Source of the DNA: Blumeriella jaapii | Taxonomy: Eukaryota; Ascomycota; Leotiomycetes; Helotiales; Drepanopezizaceae | Direction: 5' to 3' | Assembly: GCA_009599575.1 (NCBI GenBank) | Contig: VWND01000022.1 | Span: 267,001-331,000 of the forward strand | Length of the DNA: 64,000 bases | Part shown: positions 1 to 11,887 of the stretch, in pieces | Layout: each line of letters begins with the position of its first letter | Numbering within the stretch: the stretch's first letter is position 1 | Notes under the pieces: generated by a model | The model's database searches: none | What the model was told of the DNA's origin: nothing | The model's input: the letters and a program-made list of their open reading frames with translations, nothing else | Translations under genes and position numbers: made by a program

Positions 1-119
1 ATTCTTCTTCAACAACAACAACAACACCACCACCACCACTACCACCACCTCCACCACCAACACTTCTCCCAACCCCGCCTGGTCCCCGGCCAAGAAAGAA
101 GGAAGAAAGACTTCGCAAC

Positions 120-2563
120 ATGACCGACATCTACACCAGCCATGTGGGCGAACCCATCGAGCGCCCCAGAACCCGCTGCTCCCTGCACAACGATGCGGAG
201 CCGAGCAACATCGACGGCAGCTCCTCCATCATGCGTGCCTCCCGCGCCGTCGACTTCAGCTCCGCCAACAGAAACCGCAGCACCGACAGCTTCTCGTCGC
301 CCCTGCGTCTCACCCGCACCTCGCCGAACCTCACCATCTCGGATATCGACAGCACGGCCGGCCCAGTAGTCGCTGTGGTGTCGGAAGCCGCGGAACTCAA
401 GCGCCGCTCGTCGTGTGGCAGCACGACACCCCTCATCGAGATTGTGAGTCCGGAGGAGCTGCCGAAGAGGGCGCCGGCGACGCCGCCCAAAGCGCTGCAG
501 CCGCCTGCGGACCACCCGTTGAGTAGGAAGAGGTCGGCAGAGAGGAGATCAGCAAGCAGGGGCTCGCTCGGCAGGAAGGGCAGTGTGAAGAACGTGGCGC
601 ACTTGACCACGGTGAGCATGGTCTACAACCAGTACGGCGAGCTGGTCGAGGAGAAGGCATTGCTGGTGTCGCCCAAGTCCGAGGACTTGAACGTCACGCA
701 GCTGCTTCGAGTGATCAGAAAGGGCTATCATCACGAGGTACGTGTCGCGGTTCTGTCCCCTCCTTGGATTCTGCCAGGGGTCGCTGACGGTCGAGACAGC
801 TTCGAGCCAAACTCGGCAAGATCATCACCCCACGTCCAGATGGCAAAGCCTCGGTTCTGGTTGACGATGGAATCTGGAAGGACACTCTCTCCTCATGGGA
901 CTTCAAGCACGCACCCCGATCCCCGAGGTTGAAGGACGATTCCCCAACCGAGACACACTCCGTTGCTGTATATCACGGTCCCCCAAGGGTCCTCGAAATT
1001 GGATGTAGTGAGGGCGATTGGTGTTTCGGCTTCAAGACGGAACAACCCGATTGGTTCGTCGAGGGTGTTGATGATACAGACCACTGGTTCTGTGTCAGAA
1101 GAAACATGGCCATCGGGTGCGTGGACATCTTCCTGCTCGACGGTGAAATAGTGCCGAGGGTCAGCGAGCACGGCTCACGTAGCTAATGGAGATCCATCTA
1201 GGGATTTCATGGTGCCAAATGATTCGGCAGATCCTGCTTATCACGGCGATTACTTCAGCCTCGTTCATACGACCCAGAGTGCACCAGAGTTCACGTTGCG
1301 CAACCTGAACTGCCTTCTTGCTCATACAAAACCAATCCCGCACAATCTGTACGAGTTCATCCGAGCCAGAGAGATCTTTGATCGAATTGAAAGCTACAAG
1401 ACCTTCTTGGATGATATACGCTCGTACGTCTCAGACGCGACACAGGTATTCCATTTCACTTAATAACATGTACCAGGTTGCTGAAGCCCGATGGCGTCGT
1501 CGAGTTCCTCGAGATCGATCCGAGACCGCGAATCTTTAGCGGGACAAAAGACGCACGAGAACGACAAGGCTGATCGACACAAGAGCATTGCACAGACCGA
1601 CTGGACCGACAACATTGCGGATCGCTTCAAGAACCCTCTCGACGCCGAGCTTGCCACGACGGTACCTGGATGGACCGGACGAGTTGCGGAGCGCTTGAAG
1701 GCGACCATGGCCCCTCGGGATGGAGTTGCAGCGGCGTGTCTCAAGTCCTGGTTCCAAGGAGCAGGGTGCGTCTCCCCTCGGGCGTAGTCGAACCCAACCG
1801 CGAGTCCTCAGCCTGCTAACTCGAATCTCAGCTTCTGGGATGTCAAGCAGATCGTCTTGCCGATCCCCGTCGGTGGAAACACCACGTCCGGGCGTCTTCT
1901 CAAAGACTACGTGCTGTATCAGACCGAGCTCGAGAACTGTCTCCCAAAGGTAGGTTGTCTGTACCACCCTATCTCGTCGTTGCTCATGTAACCTAGCTGT
2001 GCGAGGCACTGCCCGCCGTCGAGATCGCAGAAATCGAATCCGGGGCATACTTCATGAATCTGCACATCGTCACCGGCCGCAAGCCTCACGATCCACGGCC
2101 CGGAGACCTGCTCATCGACGGCTCCAGACAGGAGATGACGGCATCCAAGTACGACGCCATGGCTCGCCACCACGACTCCAAGACGTCGCAATGGAAGAGG
2201 TGCGCGAACCCAGTCCCGGTCTCCCGTTCTCATCATCCTCCGTGAAAGCTGACCGCTCCTTGTGCTTGCAGGTACGACCTGCAAGGCAAGCTGACGACGA
2301 TGATGCAGAGCTTGACGACGCTGACGGGCGCTCCTGCGTCGCTGAGCAAGCCGCAGGCACGCACTACGCTGTCGTCGATCTATGGCGGTGCGGATGTAAG
2401 TCTTTCTCCACTTCGGGGGGGGGACTGTTGTACCTGTACTTGTACTGACGAACGCAAGACCAAGGACCCGTTCCAATCGCCGCCTTTCGTGCCGGAGAAG
2501 CAAGCGCCGGAGGAGATTAGGAAGACGTCGGACTCGGTCAAGAAGCCGTCGAAATCGGAGTAG
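120..2563 (+). CDS. Class I SAM-dependent methyltransferase (fungal, substrate unknown), 8 exons, one apparent frameshift
   Basis: Exons read 120-737, 800-1116, 1202-1423, 1477-1765, 1832-1949, 1997-2199, 2272-2395 and 2459-2563, giving about 664 residues once one base is discounted. The first 160 residues are Ser/Arg-rich and look disordered. The Rossmann-type methyltransferase domain starts near residue 255 with motif I VLEIGCSEGDWCFGF, followed by WFVEGVDDTDHW. Further on come KPIPHNLYEF, FLEIDPRPR (post-motif strand) and QTDWTDNIADRF. I know this arrangement from uncharacterised fungal methyltransferases; it resembles LaeA-like enzymes only in fold, and the substrate cannot be inferred. 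Exon 4 needs one G of the GGG at 1541-1543 removed: unshifted, the frame stops at 1571-1573, while the shifted frame carries the conserved continuation. The start at 120 is the first ATG after a CAACAA-rich leader. Confident in the family, not in the role. Confidence 0.82.
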
Positions 2564-3835
2564 GAGGGGCGCTTGCCGAGTTCGGCGGGGGTGGACGAGA
2601 AACGAGAACGGGAACGGGAACGGGATCCCCCCTCCGGGTTGGTGGTATGGTCGTATCATCTGCCACGGGGGACGTACACACATACGCATCTTGGCTCCAG
2701 CGTGGTTCGGTACGGTTAGAAGATCGCGGTGCGTGCGTGTATGGATTCGACGCTGGCGTTTCGCGTGCGTGCTTGCTTCCTTCCGATCGAGATTTCACCT
2801 TCACGCTCGTTCTCATCCTCCATCGTGTATGCAATCATGGAAGCTCATCTTTGTTTTCATTTTCGACTGCTCATTCCCTATTCATGCATGGCCCCATTCC
2901 CCATTCCCCACTCGCTCTTCGCTCTTCGCTCTTCGCGCTCGACAAACGTCGCAATTTCGGGACCCAATGGCCCCTCGCTTCTTCTCCCTCCCTCAGCAGC
3001 CCAAGTAAGCATGCTTGCCCAACCTGCCAACCAACCACCCAGCCAGCCAGCCAGCCAGCCACCCTTTCGCCCCATCGTCCCATCCTTGGAAGCCCCCCCC
3101 CCCCCCCACCCCCCCCCCCCCCCCCCCCCCCGAAGCGAAATCCCAGACCGAATCAAAAACCCAGAACGCCGAACCACTCACGCACGCACGCATCCGCTGC
3201 GCAGGCATGCCGTGCCGTAGGTGGTGAGAGCGCAAATCAGTAAATAGGTAGGTAGATAGAGAGGCAGAGGCGGGAGAGACATCTCCACCCACCCCGGCCT
3301 GCCCGCCCGCCCGCCTGCGAAACCAGAACCGTGCCGGTCTCATCCAGAGGGAATGTTGAATGTTTTGTGGTGTGTGTTTTTGGGGGTAGGGGAAATGGAT
3401 AGATGGGTGGAGAGGTAGCGCTGATCGTTGAACCGGGTATGCGTGCCCTGTCCGTGGGTATGGCGCTAGCGAGCCAGCACGCGAGCCACTGCATTCTCGC
3501 ATCCATCATTCATGCAAAACAGCAGCAAGCAATGGATATTACGCCCCCTTCGTGAAGTGCGAAAAAGAAAGAAGAAGAAAAAGACTGAGAAGAGGGAGCA
3601 ATCCAAGTCGCAGCCCTTGAGTTGGTGCGTCGCGTACACCACTACTCCTAAAGAACGCCCATGGCGCCCGGTCCGCCGAGTGCAGAAGAGGATCTCACGC
3701 TCGCAGGGCGGGTGGGTCGCTGTCGAGGTTGTGTTTGCTGCGCATCGCTCTGTGGCGATTGTCATTGAGAAGTGCCGGCAGTGGATGAAGTTGAAGGCGA
3801 GCTCGTCGTGTCTGTCCGAGGGCCCGTGGCGGCAT
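2564..3835. other. Convergent intergenic region
   Basis: The stretch lies between the 3' ends of the methyltransferase and the MAP kinase kinase, so it should hold both 3' UTRs and terminators. It contains a CAGC/CAGG tetranucleotide patch at about 3040-3060, a long C run and a GCCC patch near 3300. I see no supported gene; the open frames here come from low-complexity sequence. Confidence 0.6.
3093..3131. repeat. Poly-C tract, about 39 nt with one interrupting A
   Basis: The run is almost pure C on the plus strand, with a single A at about 3108. It is one of five G/C homopolymers of about 28-39 nt in the window. Confidence 0.9.
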
Positions 3836-5533
3836 TCATTTCCGGTCCTTCTTGTCCTCCTCCCAGCCGCCCCAGACGGTGGAAAGGAAGTGCGCCATGT
3901 TGACACGCTTGGCGCGCATCTCGATCATCCAGGGGTGCTCGAGCATGCGCCAGGGGGATGCGCGGCGGGAGGGTTCTTTCTCGAGACTGTGGGGTCATTA
4001 GCGCGGTTGGTGTAGCATTTCCGAGAGAGAGAGAGAGAGAGAAAAGACGTGCGAGTTTAAAGACGAGCGGAGGGAAAGTAGAGTAGGTGCAAGCGGACTT
4101 ACCAGCACTCGACGAAATACTTAAAGTTGTCAGTCCATTTGATGCCCGCATCCGGCTCGTCCTTCAGCTTCGGGATCGGTTGCCGGACGATGTAGGTCAG
4201 AAGGTCGATCAACCCGGCTCGGGGCTGCATCTCGGTGCCGTCGGCGGGGAACGGGAAGCGGTGCTGGGCGACCTCGAGGAGAGTGACGCCGGTCGACCAC
4301 ACGTCGGAAGTGATGGTATACGATTGTCCCGTGATCCGTTCTGGGGCCATGTAATACGACGTCCCGATGAACGTGTTCGCGTCGCCTTTCGTCCCAAACT
4401 CTCCACTCACACCAAAATCGCACAACTTGACCTGGCCGTTGCGGCAGAGCAGGATGTTACTCGGCTTGATGTCGCGGTGGATGATCTTCTTGCTGTGGAG
4501 GTAGGTGAGGCCGTTGAGGACCCCTTCGGCTATCTTGCCGAGGACCTTCTCGCCCGTGCGGCCGCCGAGTTTCTTGACCTCGCGGTAGATGCTGTCCAGC
4601 GAGCCGCCCTCGCAAAACTCCATGGCAATGGAGATGGTGGCGGTCGAGGGCTCCACGAACGCGCCGTAGTAGCGGCAGATGTGCTCGCTGGCGCAGTCCT
4701 TGTTGAAGCCTAGTTCGCGCACAATCTGCTTCTTGACGTCTGGGTCGGGGTTCGTCGTGATGATCTGGGGAGGGGTCAGTAGCTGAGATCTCGAGACGAG
4801 TGATGGCAGCGTCGCCGGTTACCTTGAGAGCGAAGATCGTCTTTCCGCCTTTCAACACACATTTGGTGACGGCGCCCCCGGCCCCCTCGCCCAAGCTGCT
4901 GATTTCCTGGATACGTTTCTCCATGCTGGCGACTCGCCAGCCGTCGTCGTCTAGCTCCTCCACGTCGAGCGTCCTCCCGCGCTCCAGGCTCAACTTATCG
5001 AAGCCTTCGAGTCCCATCATGCCGCCATCGCCACCCACCCCGCCGTCACCGCGCTCGGAGTAGAGCGATCCCACGGCCGAGGAGGGGTCGGGCGTCCCTT
5101 GCGGCTGCAAGCCGTATTGCGAGGCCAGCGAGAAGGCCGAGTACTGCGAGGCCGCGGACGTGGGTCCACTCGCCCGCCCGTCCAAGGGACCAAAGCTCCC
5201 CGATCGCGAATTGGCCGCACTGCTCTCACTGCCGCCGCTCGCTGACATGCCTGCGGGCGCCTGGACGCTGGGACGGCCGTTCTGCAACGGCGGCTGCTCG
5301 TACGGCACCTGGCTGCTCCCCATCGGCGTCGCGAGTTGCAAGCGCGGCAGGCCGGGCTTGGCGGCCATGCCGGGCATCTGGAGCGAGAGCCCGGGCCGGC
5401 CGGCCAGCCCGCCGTCGACCGCCTTCACGCCGGGGGACGGCGGGATGGCGAGGCCCAGCCTGGGTGTCCTCGGGCCGCCGGTGGCCCGCGAGCCGGGGAT
5501 CGGGGGGCGGAGGAGGGGCGCTGGGGAGGACAT
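3836..5533 (-). CDS. mkk2: MAP kinase kinase, cell-wall-integrity type (Mkk1/Mkk2, MkkA-like)
   Basis: Minus-strand exons are 5533-4823, 4764-4103 and 3986-3836, giving 507 residues. This dual-specificity kinase should sit between Bck1-type MAPKKK and Slt2/MpkA in the cell-wall-integrity cascade. The N-terminal 235 residues are Pro/Ser/Gly-rich with the LLRPPIPG and ATPMGSS blocks I associate with this subfamily. The kinase domain shows the glycine loop LGEGAGGAV, the lysine in [32 protein letters not shown] (the activation segment with the phosphorylatable Ser/Thr) and [10 protein letters not shown]. The usual DVWSLG reads DVWSTG here. The C-terminus ([14 protein letters not shown]) closes the fold. 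The start at 5533 matches the MSSPAPLL beginning of relatives. The frame stays open upstream to 5764 with an ATG at 5629, and a GTATGT donor-like site at about 5690 suggests a 5' intron. Mkk2 orthology is inferred from these motifs. Confidence 0.9.
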
Positions 5534-7159
5534 CTTGAGCTGGGGAAACGGGTCGGGCGAGTGCGCGTGCGAGGCGGAGGCAGAGGAGGTGGAGGAGGCG
5601 GAGGAGGAGGTCTGTTCCGGCGTCAGCATTGCGTGTATGGGTGCGATTCGTCGCTCGCAGAGCGACGGAGGAGAGGACCACGCCGTACATACCAGTTGAG
5701 CTGTCGGCGCGGGCTCGGCGCGGGCACTGCTGCTGGTGTTGTCTGCAGCGGGAATCTGCGGCATTGAAGCAGGACGACCTGCCGTCGACCGCAGCAGCGG
5801 AGCGGGATGGTAGCAGAGGTCGAGGGAGGATGTGGATGTGTGTGGATGTGTGTGTGTGTGTATGTGTATGCGTATGTGGATGTGTATATATAAGAGGGAG
5901 GTTGTGGTGTGGTTGCGTGGTGTGGTGGTGCGGTGGTGCCGTTGTGTGGTCGTGACGGTGTGAGGTCGTACAGGACCGACTCGAGGATGGACAGACTCGC
6001 CGATTCGCCGGCGTGACGATGCGCATATAAAGGACGAGGGCGACGGCGACGGCGACGGCGACGGCGTCAGCGGTTCTGGAAGGTCGTGTCAGCAGCCGTC
6101 GGTCCCGGCGCGGTGCAGCGTGCCAGGCCGTGTTTCAAGGTTTCAAGGCCTCAGGGTTTCACGTTGTCCGTCCAGTGAGGCGGCCACCCCGACCATGCCA
6201 AGTGGAGGGGGATGGAGATGCGCGTGGGTACGAGATGCGCGTCGATAGATGGGGTCGCGGGGACAGGGAAGAGGGAAAAGCGGTGATGGTGGTGGTGGTG
6301 GTGGTGGTGATGTTGGTGATGTGGTGATGTTGTTGGTGGTGATGGTGTTGTGGTGATGGTGTTGTGGTGATGGTGGTGCTGATGCTGCTGATCTAGACGA
6401 AGAGAGTTGGAACCTCAAGATGGATGTCAGTACCGCATGTAGGAACCAGCAAATGGGAACGCGGATACGCACCATCGAGATAATGTAAATCCTAAGCATA
6501 AACCACCTACATATCTTACTGAAGATGCTATAGTGACTGTAGATGGATATTCGAAATGCTATAGATACCGAAGATGCGAGGGATTCTGTAGATGCTACAC
6601 CTACCACCGATGTTCTCCATGCGACAGACACCACCGACATCACCTGGAGATCAGTGTGAACGCATACAAGAATGGGAAAATAGAAACACGATGAATCATG
6701 TAAACAATGTAAACAATGTAAGCATGGTAAAGGTGATGTGATAGATCTTCTGATATCACATACAGATCCTATAAATGCGACACCTACCACAGATCTTCTC
6801 GCGGCTATAAATACATAAATACAGTCGACAGAACATACCGTGTGGTACAGATGTTCACGCACTTCAGACACACACTATAAATACCACCAGCATAAATACC
6901 AGAGACCATCTACATGTAACCAATGCAGATGTACCTTTACCGTAATCCGTAACATGCCGCCGCCGTGGCAGGGATCGGGCCAGATCACCTGACACGTGCC
7001 TGGGTCCGGGCCGGAACAACAACTATCCGTCGTAATATGTTCTTGGAAGCGCTGCCACTCGGACTCGTCACCGTCCCCGGCAAAACTTCAAGAAAATCAC
7101 CAAAACGAAACACAGAAACACAAAAAAAGCCAAACCACCACACCACCAAGCCAACCACC
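5534..7159. promoter_or_regulatory. Divergent upstream region of the MAPKK and DBP8-type genes
   Basis: Both neighbouring genes read away from this 1.6 kb, so it must contain both promoters. It holds a TG-rich microsatellite (about 5828-5890), GGCGAC hexamers (about 6030-6065) and TGG/TGATGG repeats (about 6284-6390). Degenerate ATAAATAC-type patches follow at 6780-6900. I found no gene and no site that I would name. Confidence 0.5.
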
Positions 7160-8896
7160 ATGGCTCCGGCGTCAAATGCAGACCTCCGGCCGCCGCCCAT
7201 GAGAGCCGTTTCCGCATCGGACCCCGGGTCCGATTCCGATTCCGATTCGCATTCTTCGCATCGCTCGTCCACGTCCCATTCCGCGTCCGACTCGCTCGAT
7301 AGCCATGCCGCGCGGAAACGCAGGAAGATGGCGCGCACGACCGCCCGGGAGGCAGAAGCAGAAGCAGAGGCAGAAGCAGAAGCAGAAGCAGAAGCAGAAG
7401 CAGAAACAGAAGACGACCTACCGCGAGTCGCCGTCGCGGCGCCCTCGCGATTCGCACCCAAGGCCCCCCCCGCCCCGGGGCCGCGGGGGGGAGACGGAGG
7501 AGGCGAGGCGCCGAAAGAAACGGCGGGCATCGCGGTCCCCCTCGACCACCAGACGAGCTTTGCCGCGCTGGGCGTGAAGCCGTGGCTGGTGGGCGCCTTG
7601 GAGAGGATGGCCATTCGGAGGCCGACGGGCATCCAGAAAGGCTGCATCCCGGAGATTCTGAAGGCGAGGGACTGCATTGGGGGCAGTCGGACCGGGTCCG
7701 GCAAGACGGTCGCCTTTGCCGTGCCCATGTTGCAGACGTGGGCGGAAGATCCGTTCGGCATCTTCGCCCTCATCTTGACCCCGACGAGGTACGAGGTCGC
7801 GCCACCCACAGGAACGGCCAACGGCTAACGGGTGCAGGGAGCTGGCGCTGCAGATTTACGAACAGATCAAAGCCATCTCGGCGCCGCAGCAGATGAAGGC
7901 CATCTTGATCACCGGAGGCGCAGACATGCGGCCCCAAGCGACGGCCCTGGCCCACGCCCCCACATCGTGATAGCGACGCCCGGCCGACTGGCAGACCACA
8001 TCCGGACCTCGGGCGAAGACACCGTCTGCGGCCTCCGTCGCGTGCGCATGGTGGTCCTCGACGAGGCCGATCGCTTGCTGGCCAGCGGCAGTGTCGGCAG
8101 CATGCTCCCGGACGTCGAAGAATGCCTCTCCATCCTCCCCCCTCCAGCCCAGCGGCAGACGCTCCTCTTCACCGCGACCATCACGCCCGAGGTGCGCGCG
8201 CTGAAGGACATGCCCGCGACGGCGGGGAAACCGCCCGTCTTCGTCTGCGAGGTCGATACGCAGAAGCTCGCGATTCCGGCTCAGCTCCGGCAGATGCATC
8301 TCCAGGTCCCGGTCACGCATCGGGAACACTATCTACACATGTTCCTGCTCACCCGTGCCAATCTCCCGAAATCCGTCATCCTCTTCTGCAATCGCACCGC
8401 GACGGCGGACTATCTGACGCATCTGCTACGCCTGCTGGAACATCGCGTGACCGCGTTGCACTCCAAGCTCCCCCAGCGCCAACGCATCGACAATCTCGGC
8501 CGCTTCCGCGCCTCGGCCGCGCGCATCCTGGTCGCGACCGACGTGGCGGCCCGGGGTCTCGACATTCCCGAGGTCGGCCTCGTCGTGAACTACGACATCC
8601 CCCGCGACCCTGACGACTACATCCACCGCGTCGGCCGTACCGCGCGAGCCGGGCGGAAGGGGGACGCGGTGACGTTCGTCGGGCAGCGGGATGTGCAGCT
8701 CGTGCAGGCGATCGAGAGCCGCGTCGGGAGGGAGATGGAGAAGTGGGAGGAGGAGGGTGTAAACCTCGAGACGCGCGTGGTGCGGGAGGCGCTGAAGCTC
8801 GTCGGGGAGAAGAAGCGGGAGGCGATGCTGGAGATTGAGGAGGGGAGGGAGGTGGGTGGGAAGAGGAAACGGGGGATGCAGAAGTTGAAGGGGTAG
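7160..8896 (+). CDS. dbp8: ATP-dependent DEAD-box RNA helicase, Dbp8 type, one apparent frameshift
   Basis: Exons 7160-7788 and 7838-8896 give about 562 residues with a one-base correction. Dbp8 helicases act in the nucleolus on 18S rRNA/40S maturation. Visible motifs in order are the Q-motif region ([20 protein letters not shown]), SRTGSGKT (I), PTRELALQ across the intron (Ia), IVIATPGR (Ib), DEAD (II), LFTATIT (III), [10 protein letters not shown] (IV), [11 protein letters not shown] (V) and [13 protein letters not shown] (VI). The N-terminus is Ser/Asp-rich and includes a Glu-Ala run coded by a GCAGAA hexamer repeat (about 7352-7410). The ATG at 7160 has an excellent ACCACCATGG context. 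The frame breaks just before IVIATPGR: one C appears to be missing near 7955, and the uncorrected frame stops at 7968-7970. All motifs after the break are intact, so I read this as sequence error or a very recent lesion. Dbp8 rather than another DEAD-box branch is a judgement from overall likeness. Confidence 0.87.
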
Positions 8897-8899
8897 AGC

Positions 8900-8901
<2 letters not shown>

Positions 8902-8932
<31 letters not shown>
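8902..8932. repeat. Poly-G tract of 31 nt, five bases after the DBP8 stop
   Basis: The run follows the stop codon (8894-8896) with a spacer AGCTT, so it would lie in the 3' UTR of the transcript as poly-G. Confidence 0.9.
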
Positions 8933-8933
<1 letters not shown>

Positions 8934-9842
8934 AAGGAAGAGGAAGGAAGAAAAGACCAGAAGCGTTGTGCCCTGGCGAGCACAGAAGGGTTGCGAATTG
9001 ACGGCTGTCATTCCGAAGCACCCATCGAATCATTCGCGCCCCTGCTCAACATGCCAATCTCACGCTTCATACCGAACTGAGCAGCACGCTCCGTTGCCCT
9101 TCCCGATCCTCAGATGTCCTCTTTCTCTTCGCACGGAGCGAAAATGTAAATCCGCCAAGCAGTTGGCGAGATACATGATTGATGTACGGTGCTCAGCACC
9201 CGTCGTCCAACACCAGCCAAGTATTACCCCGCCACGAAACACCAATGTCAATGTCCATGGCGGGGTAAGGTTGAGCTGATCTCCTAGTGTCTCTCTCGGC
9301 GAACAGCTAATCAAGCGTGATGCTTAAGTAAGTACAAGCTTTACCTGGCTTCAGTACATTCTCACGTTAGGACGATTTGATATCTGTGTTAGTCCTTCCC
9401 ACTACCAGCCGGCGCCTCCTTTCCCCTTTGGGCCTCGCTTGAGCGAGAGATGCGCTAATATTCTCTGGTAACGACCTCGGCTCGTGCTTGTGTGTGCCTG
9501 TGCTTGTAGCGTCTCTTCCCCGGCATTTGTTTATATTTCCTGTTGTTGCACATTTCGTCCCTCTCGGATTTCTTCCTCCCTGTCTCTGAAGGGATTGGTG
9601 AAGTTGACGTACTCTCTGTTGTCTCTTTCGAGACCTGACCTCTCATTGGGTTTCACCATCTTCCATCGCATCTCCCGCCAGAAGAGGTTCCGTTCCCCCT
9701 GAATCCTGAACCACCAAACCAAAACCCACAAAATCCCAACATCAAGGCTTAGCAAAAAAAAAAAAAAAAAAAAAAAGAACCAGGCAAAACCGACAGACAC
9801 CATTCAGAGAGAGAAGAGAAGGGAAAGAAAAGAAGGGACAAC
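8933..9842. other. Intergenic region between DBP8-type and hydrolase genes
   Basis: It holds the DBP8 terminator and the promoter of the hydrolase. A poly-A run lies at 9754-9776 shortly before the hydrolase start. No gene is supported. Confidence 0.5.
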
Positions 9843-9863
9843 ATGACAGGCCATCAAACCCCA

Positions 9864-9897
<34 letters not shown>

Positions 9898-11593
9898 CCA
9901 AGTCCTCTTCCTACCGCTCGCAAAAAGCGACAGCTGCGGACCTGAGTGTGCTTGAGAAGCTGGATGTCGTGCCTGCAATCATGACGACGCGTATGTGCGC
10001 TTTCCTTCCACTTCTCCTCTCTTCTACCTGTCTTACTTGCTGCATGTCACCTACCCGTATATCTTGTTCCGTTCTAGTTTCTGCTTTCGGTGTCTGGGAC
10101 TGGGACGGTGACTGGGACGGGGAATTAAAATAGGAAAGGGAATGGCAAAAGGGCATTCGACACGGTATAACTGACGACGTATGCCCGGGACACAGTAGCC
10201 AGCACGGTCCTCGCGCTGTTCACAGGCGTCTGGTACGCGAAGGAGAGGCGTCCCGAGAGCTACTTTCGCTACGTGGCTCTCACGGCGGTCCGTACCTTCA
10301 TCGAGCGAATGAGCCCGCGACAGCAGCAGTTCGTCGCCCCTCTGCGCTGTTCCTCTGCCTCCCTTTCTCCCTCTCCTCTCCTGCCTTCCCTCCCACGCAA
10401 CAGACACAGGCTAAGGCGCGACAGCTACCTCGCGCCTCCCACCGACGACGCCTACGAGCTCGTGTGCCGCAAGCGCGGCCAGCAGCCCAGCAGCGAGATC
10501 CTCGCGGACGGGACCCGCGCGCACTGGATCGGCAGGCGGCGCGCCTCGAAGCTGCTCATCAACTTCCACGGCGGCGGCTACGTGATGCCGGCTAGCGAGT
10601 CTATGGTCGAGTTCATGTTCCAGGTCGTCGGCGTCTTGGAGCGCGAGGGCAAGGATGCCGCGTGTTTATTTCTGAGCTATGGTACGTGTGTCCTTGGTTG
10701 GGTTGGGCTGGGTTGGGTTTGGTTGGGTTGGGTTTGCGCCGCCGCGTTTTCCTTTCTCGCTAGACCGCCCACGCTTTATGTCCCTTCTACATCCGGATCA
10801 AGCGAGGGAGAGAGAGAGAGAGAGTAAGAAACGGGGAAAGGAAAAAAGGAAAAGAGAAAAAAAAGAAGAAAAAAAAGGAAAACAACAGAAATAAAGAAGA
10901 GAAGAACTGGACGACGGCTGCTGATACACAACGGGAATAGACCTCGCCCCAGGCGCCATCTATCCACGCCAACTGCAACAAGCCGCGACGCTCCTCAACC
11001 ACGTCCTGCACACGCTGCACTACGCGCCCTCCTCGATCTTCATGTCGGGCGACTCCGCCGGCGGCAACCTCTGCGTCGCGCTCCTCTCGCACCTGATGCA
11101 TCCGCACCCGTCGGCCACGGTCCCAGCCGTCACGCTCCCCTCTCCGCGCCGCCTCGGCGGCCTCGTGCTCATCAGCCCCTGGGTCTCCTTCGGCACGGGC
11201 ACGCCCTCGTTCGCGGAGAACGCGTGGAAGGACTGCGTGTCGCCGACGGCGGGCACGGCCTGGTCCAGCGCCTTCCTCGGCTGCGCCTGGCCGCACGCCG
11301 CCGCCCGGGACGCCTACGCCGAGCCGGCCGCGGCGCCGCCCGGCTGGTGGCGCGGCCTGGCCGCCTGCGTCGGGCCCGTGCTCGTCGTGTGCGGCGCGCA
11401 GGAGGTGCTGCGCGACGGCATCGTGCAGTGGGTGGAGCGGCTCCGCGAGGCCGCGCCGGGTGTCGAGTGCAGCGTGCTCGCGGCCGAGTATCACGATCAG
11501 CCGAGCATCGATCTGCAGCTCGGCTTCCGCGAGAGCGACGAGGGCGCGACGGCGAAGCTGGTGAAGAGTTGGCTCGCGAGTCGGCTGTCGTGA
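9843..11593 (+). CDS. Alpha/beta hydrolase fold-3 (HSL-type) esterase/lipase
   Basis: Exons 9843-9990, 10196-10328, 10410-10681 and 10941-11593 give 401 residues. The family hydrolyses esters; the substrate is unknown. The oxyanion-hole motif is FHGGGYV, the nucleophile motif GDSAGGN follows, and the catalytic acid is probably in EVLRDG with the histidine in EYHDQPS near the C-terminus. The conserved SYDLAP is built across the third intron, which supports that junction. The N-terminus contains a poly-Ser stretch from an AGC repeat, then a hydrophobic segment VLALFTGVWYA that may anchor the protein. The second intron (10329-10409) has a weak GTTCGT donor and a strong pyrimidine tract; without it the frame also stays open and adds 27 residues. 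The third intron is long (259 nt), GGTTG-rich at its 5' part and purine-rich later. Confidence 0.83.
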
Positions 11594-11845
11594 GGGGAGC
11601 GTGGCTTGGGATGGGGGCAGGGTCGGTGCGAGAGGGAATGTGTATGTATGTATGTGTGTGTATGTCGTGTGATGGACGACTCGTACTGTACCACCCACCT
11701 ACCTACCCCATGAACATCCCGTTCGTTCGCGATGCGGGAGCTGGTGGTGGTGGTGGGCGTTGGGCTTCCTGCTGTACGGAGAAGACATCAGAGTTAAGCG
11801 GTTCGAAAGTCATCTTCGCCGTCGCCGTCGGTTTTCTTTTTCTTT

Positions 11846-11887
<42 letters not shown>

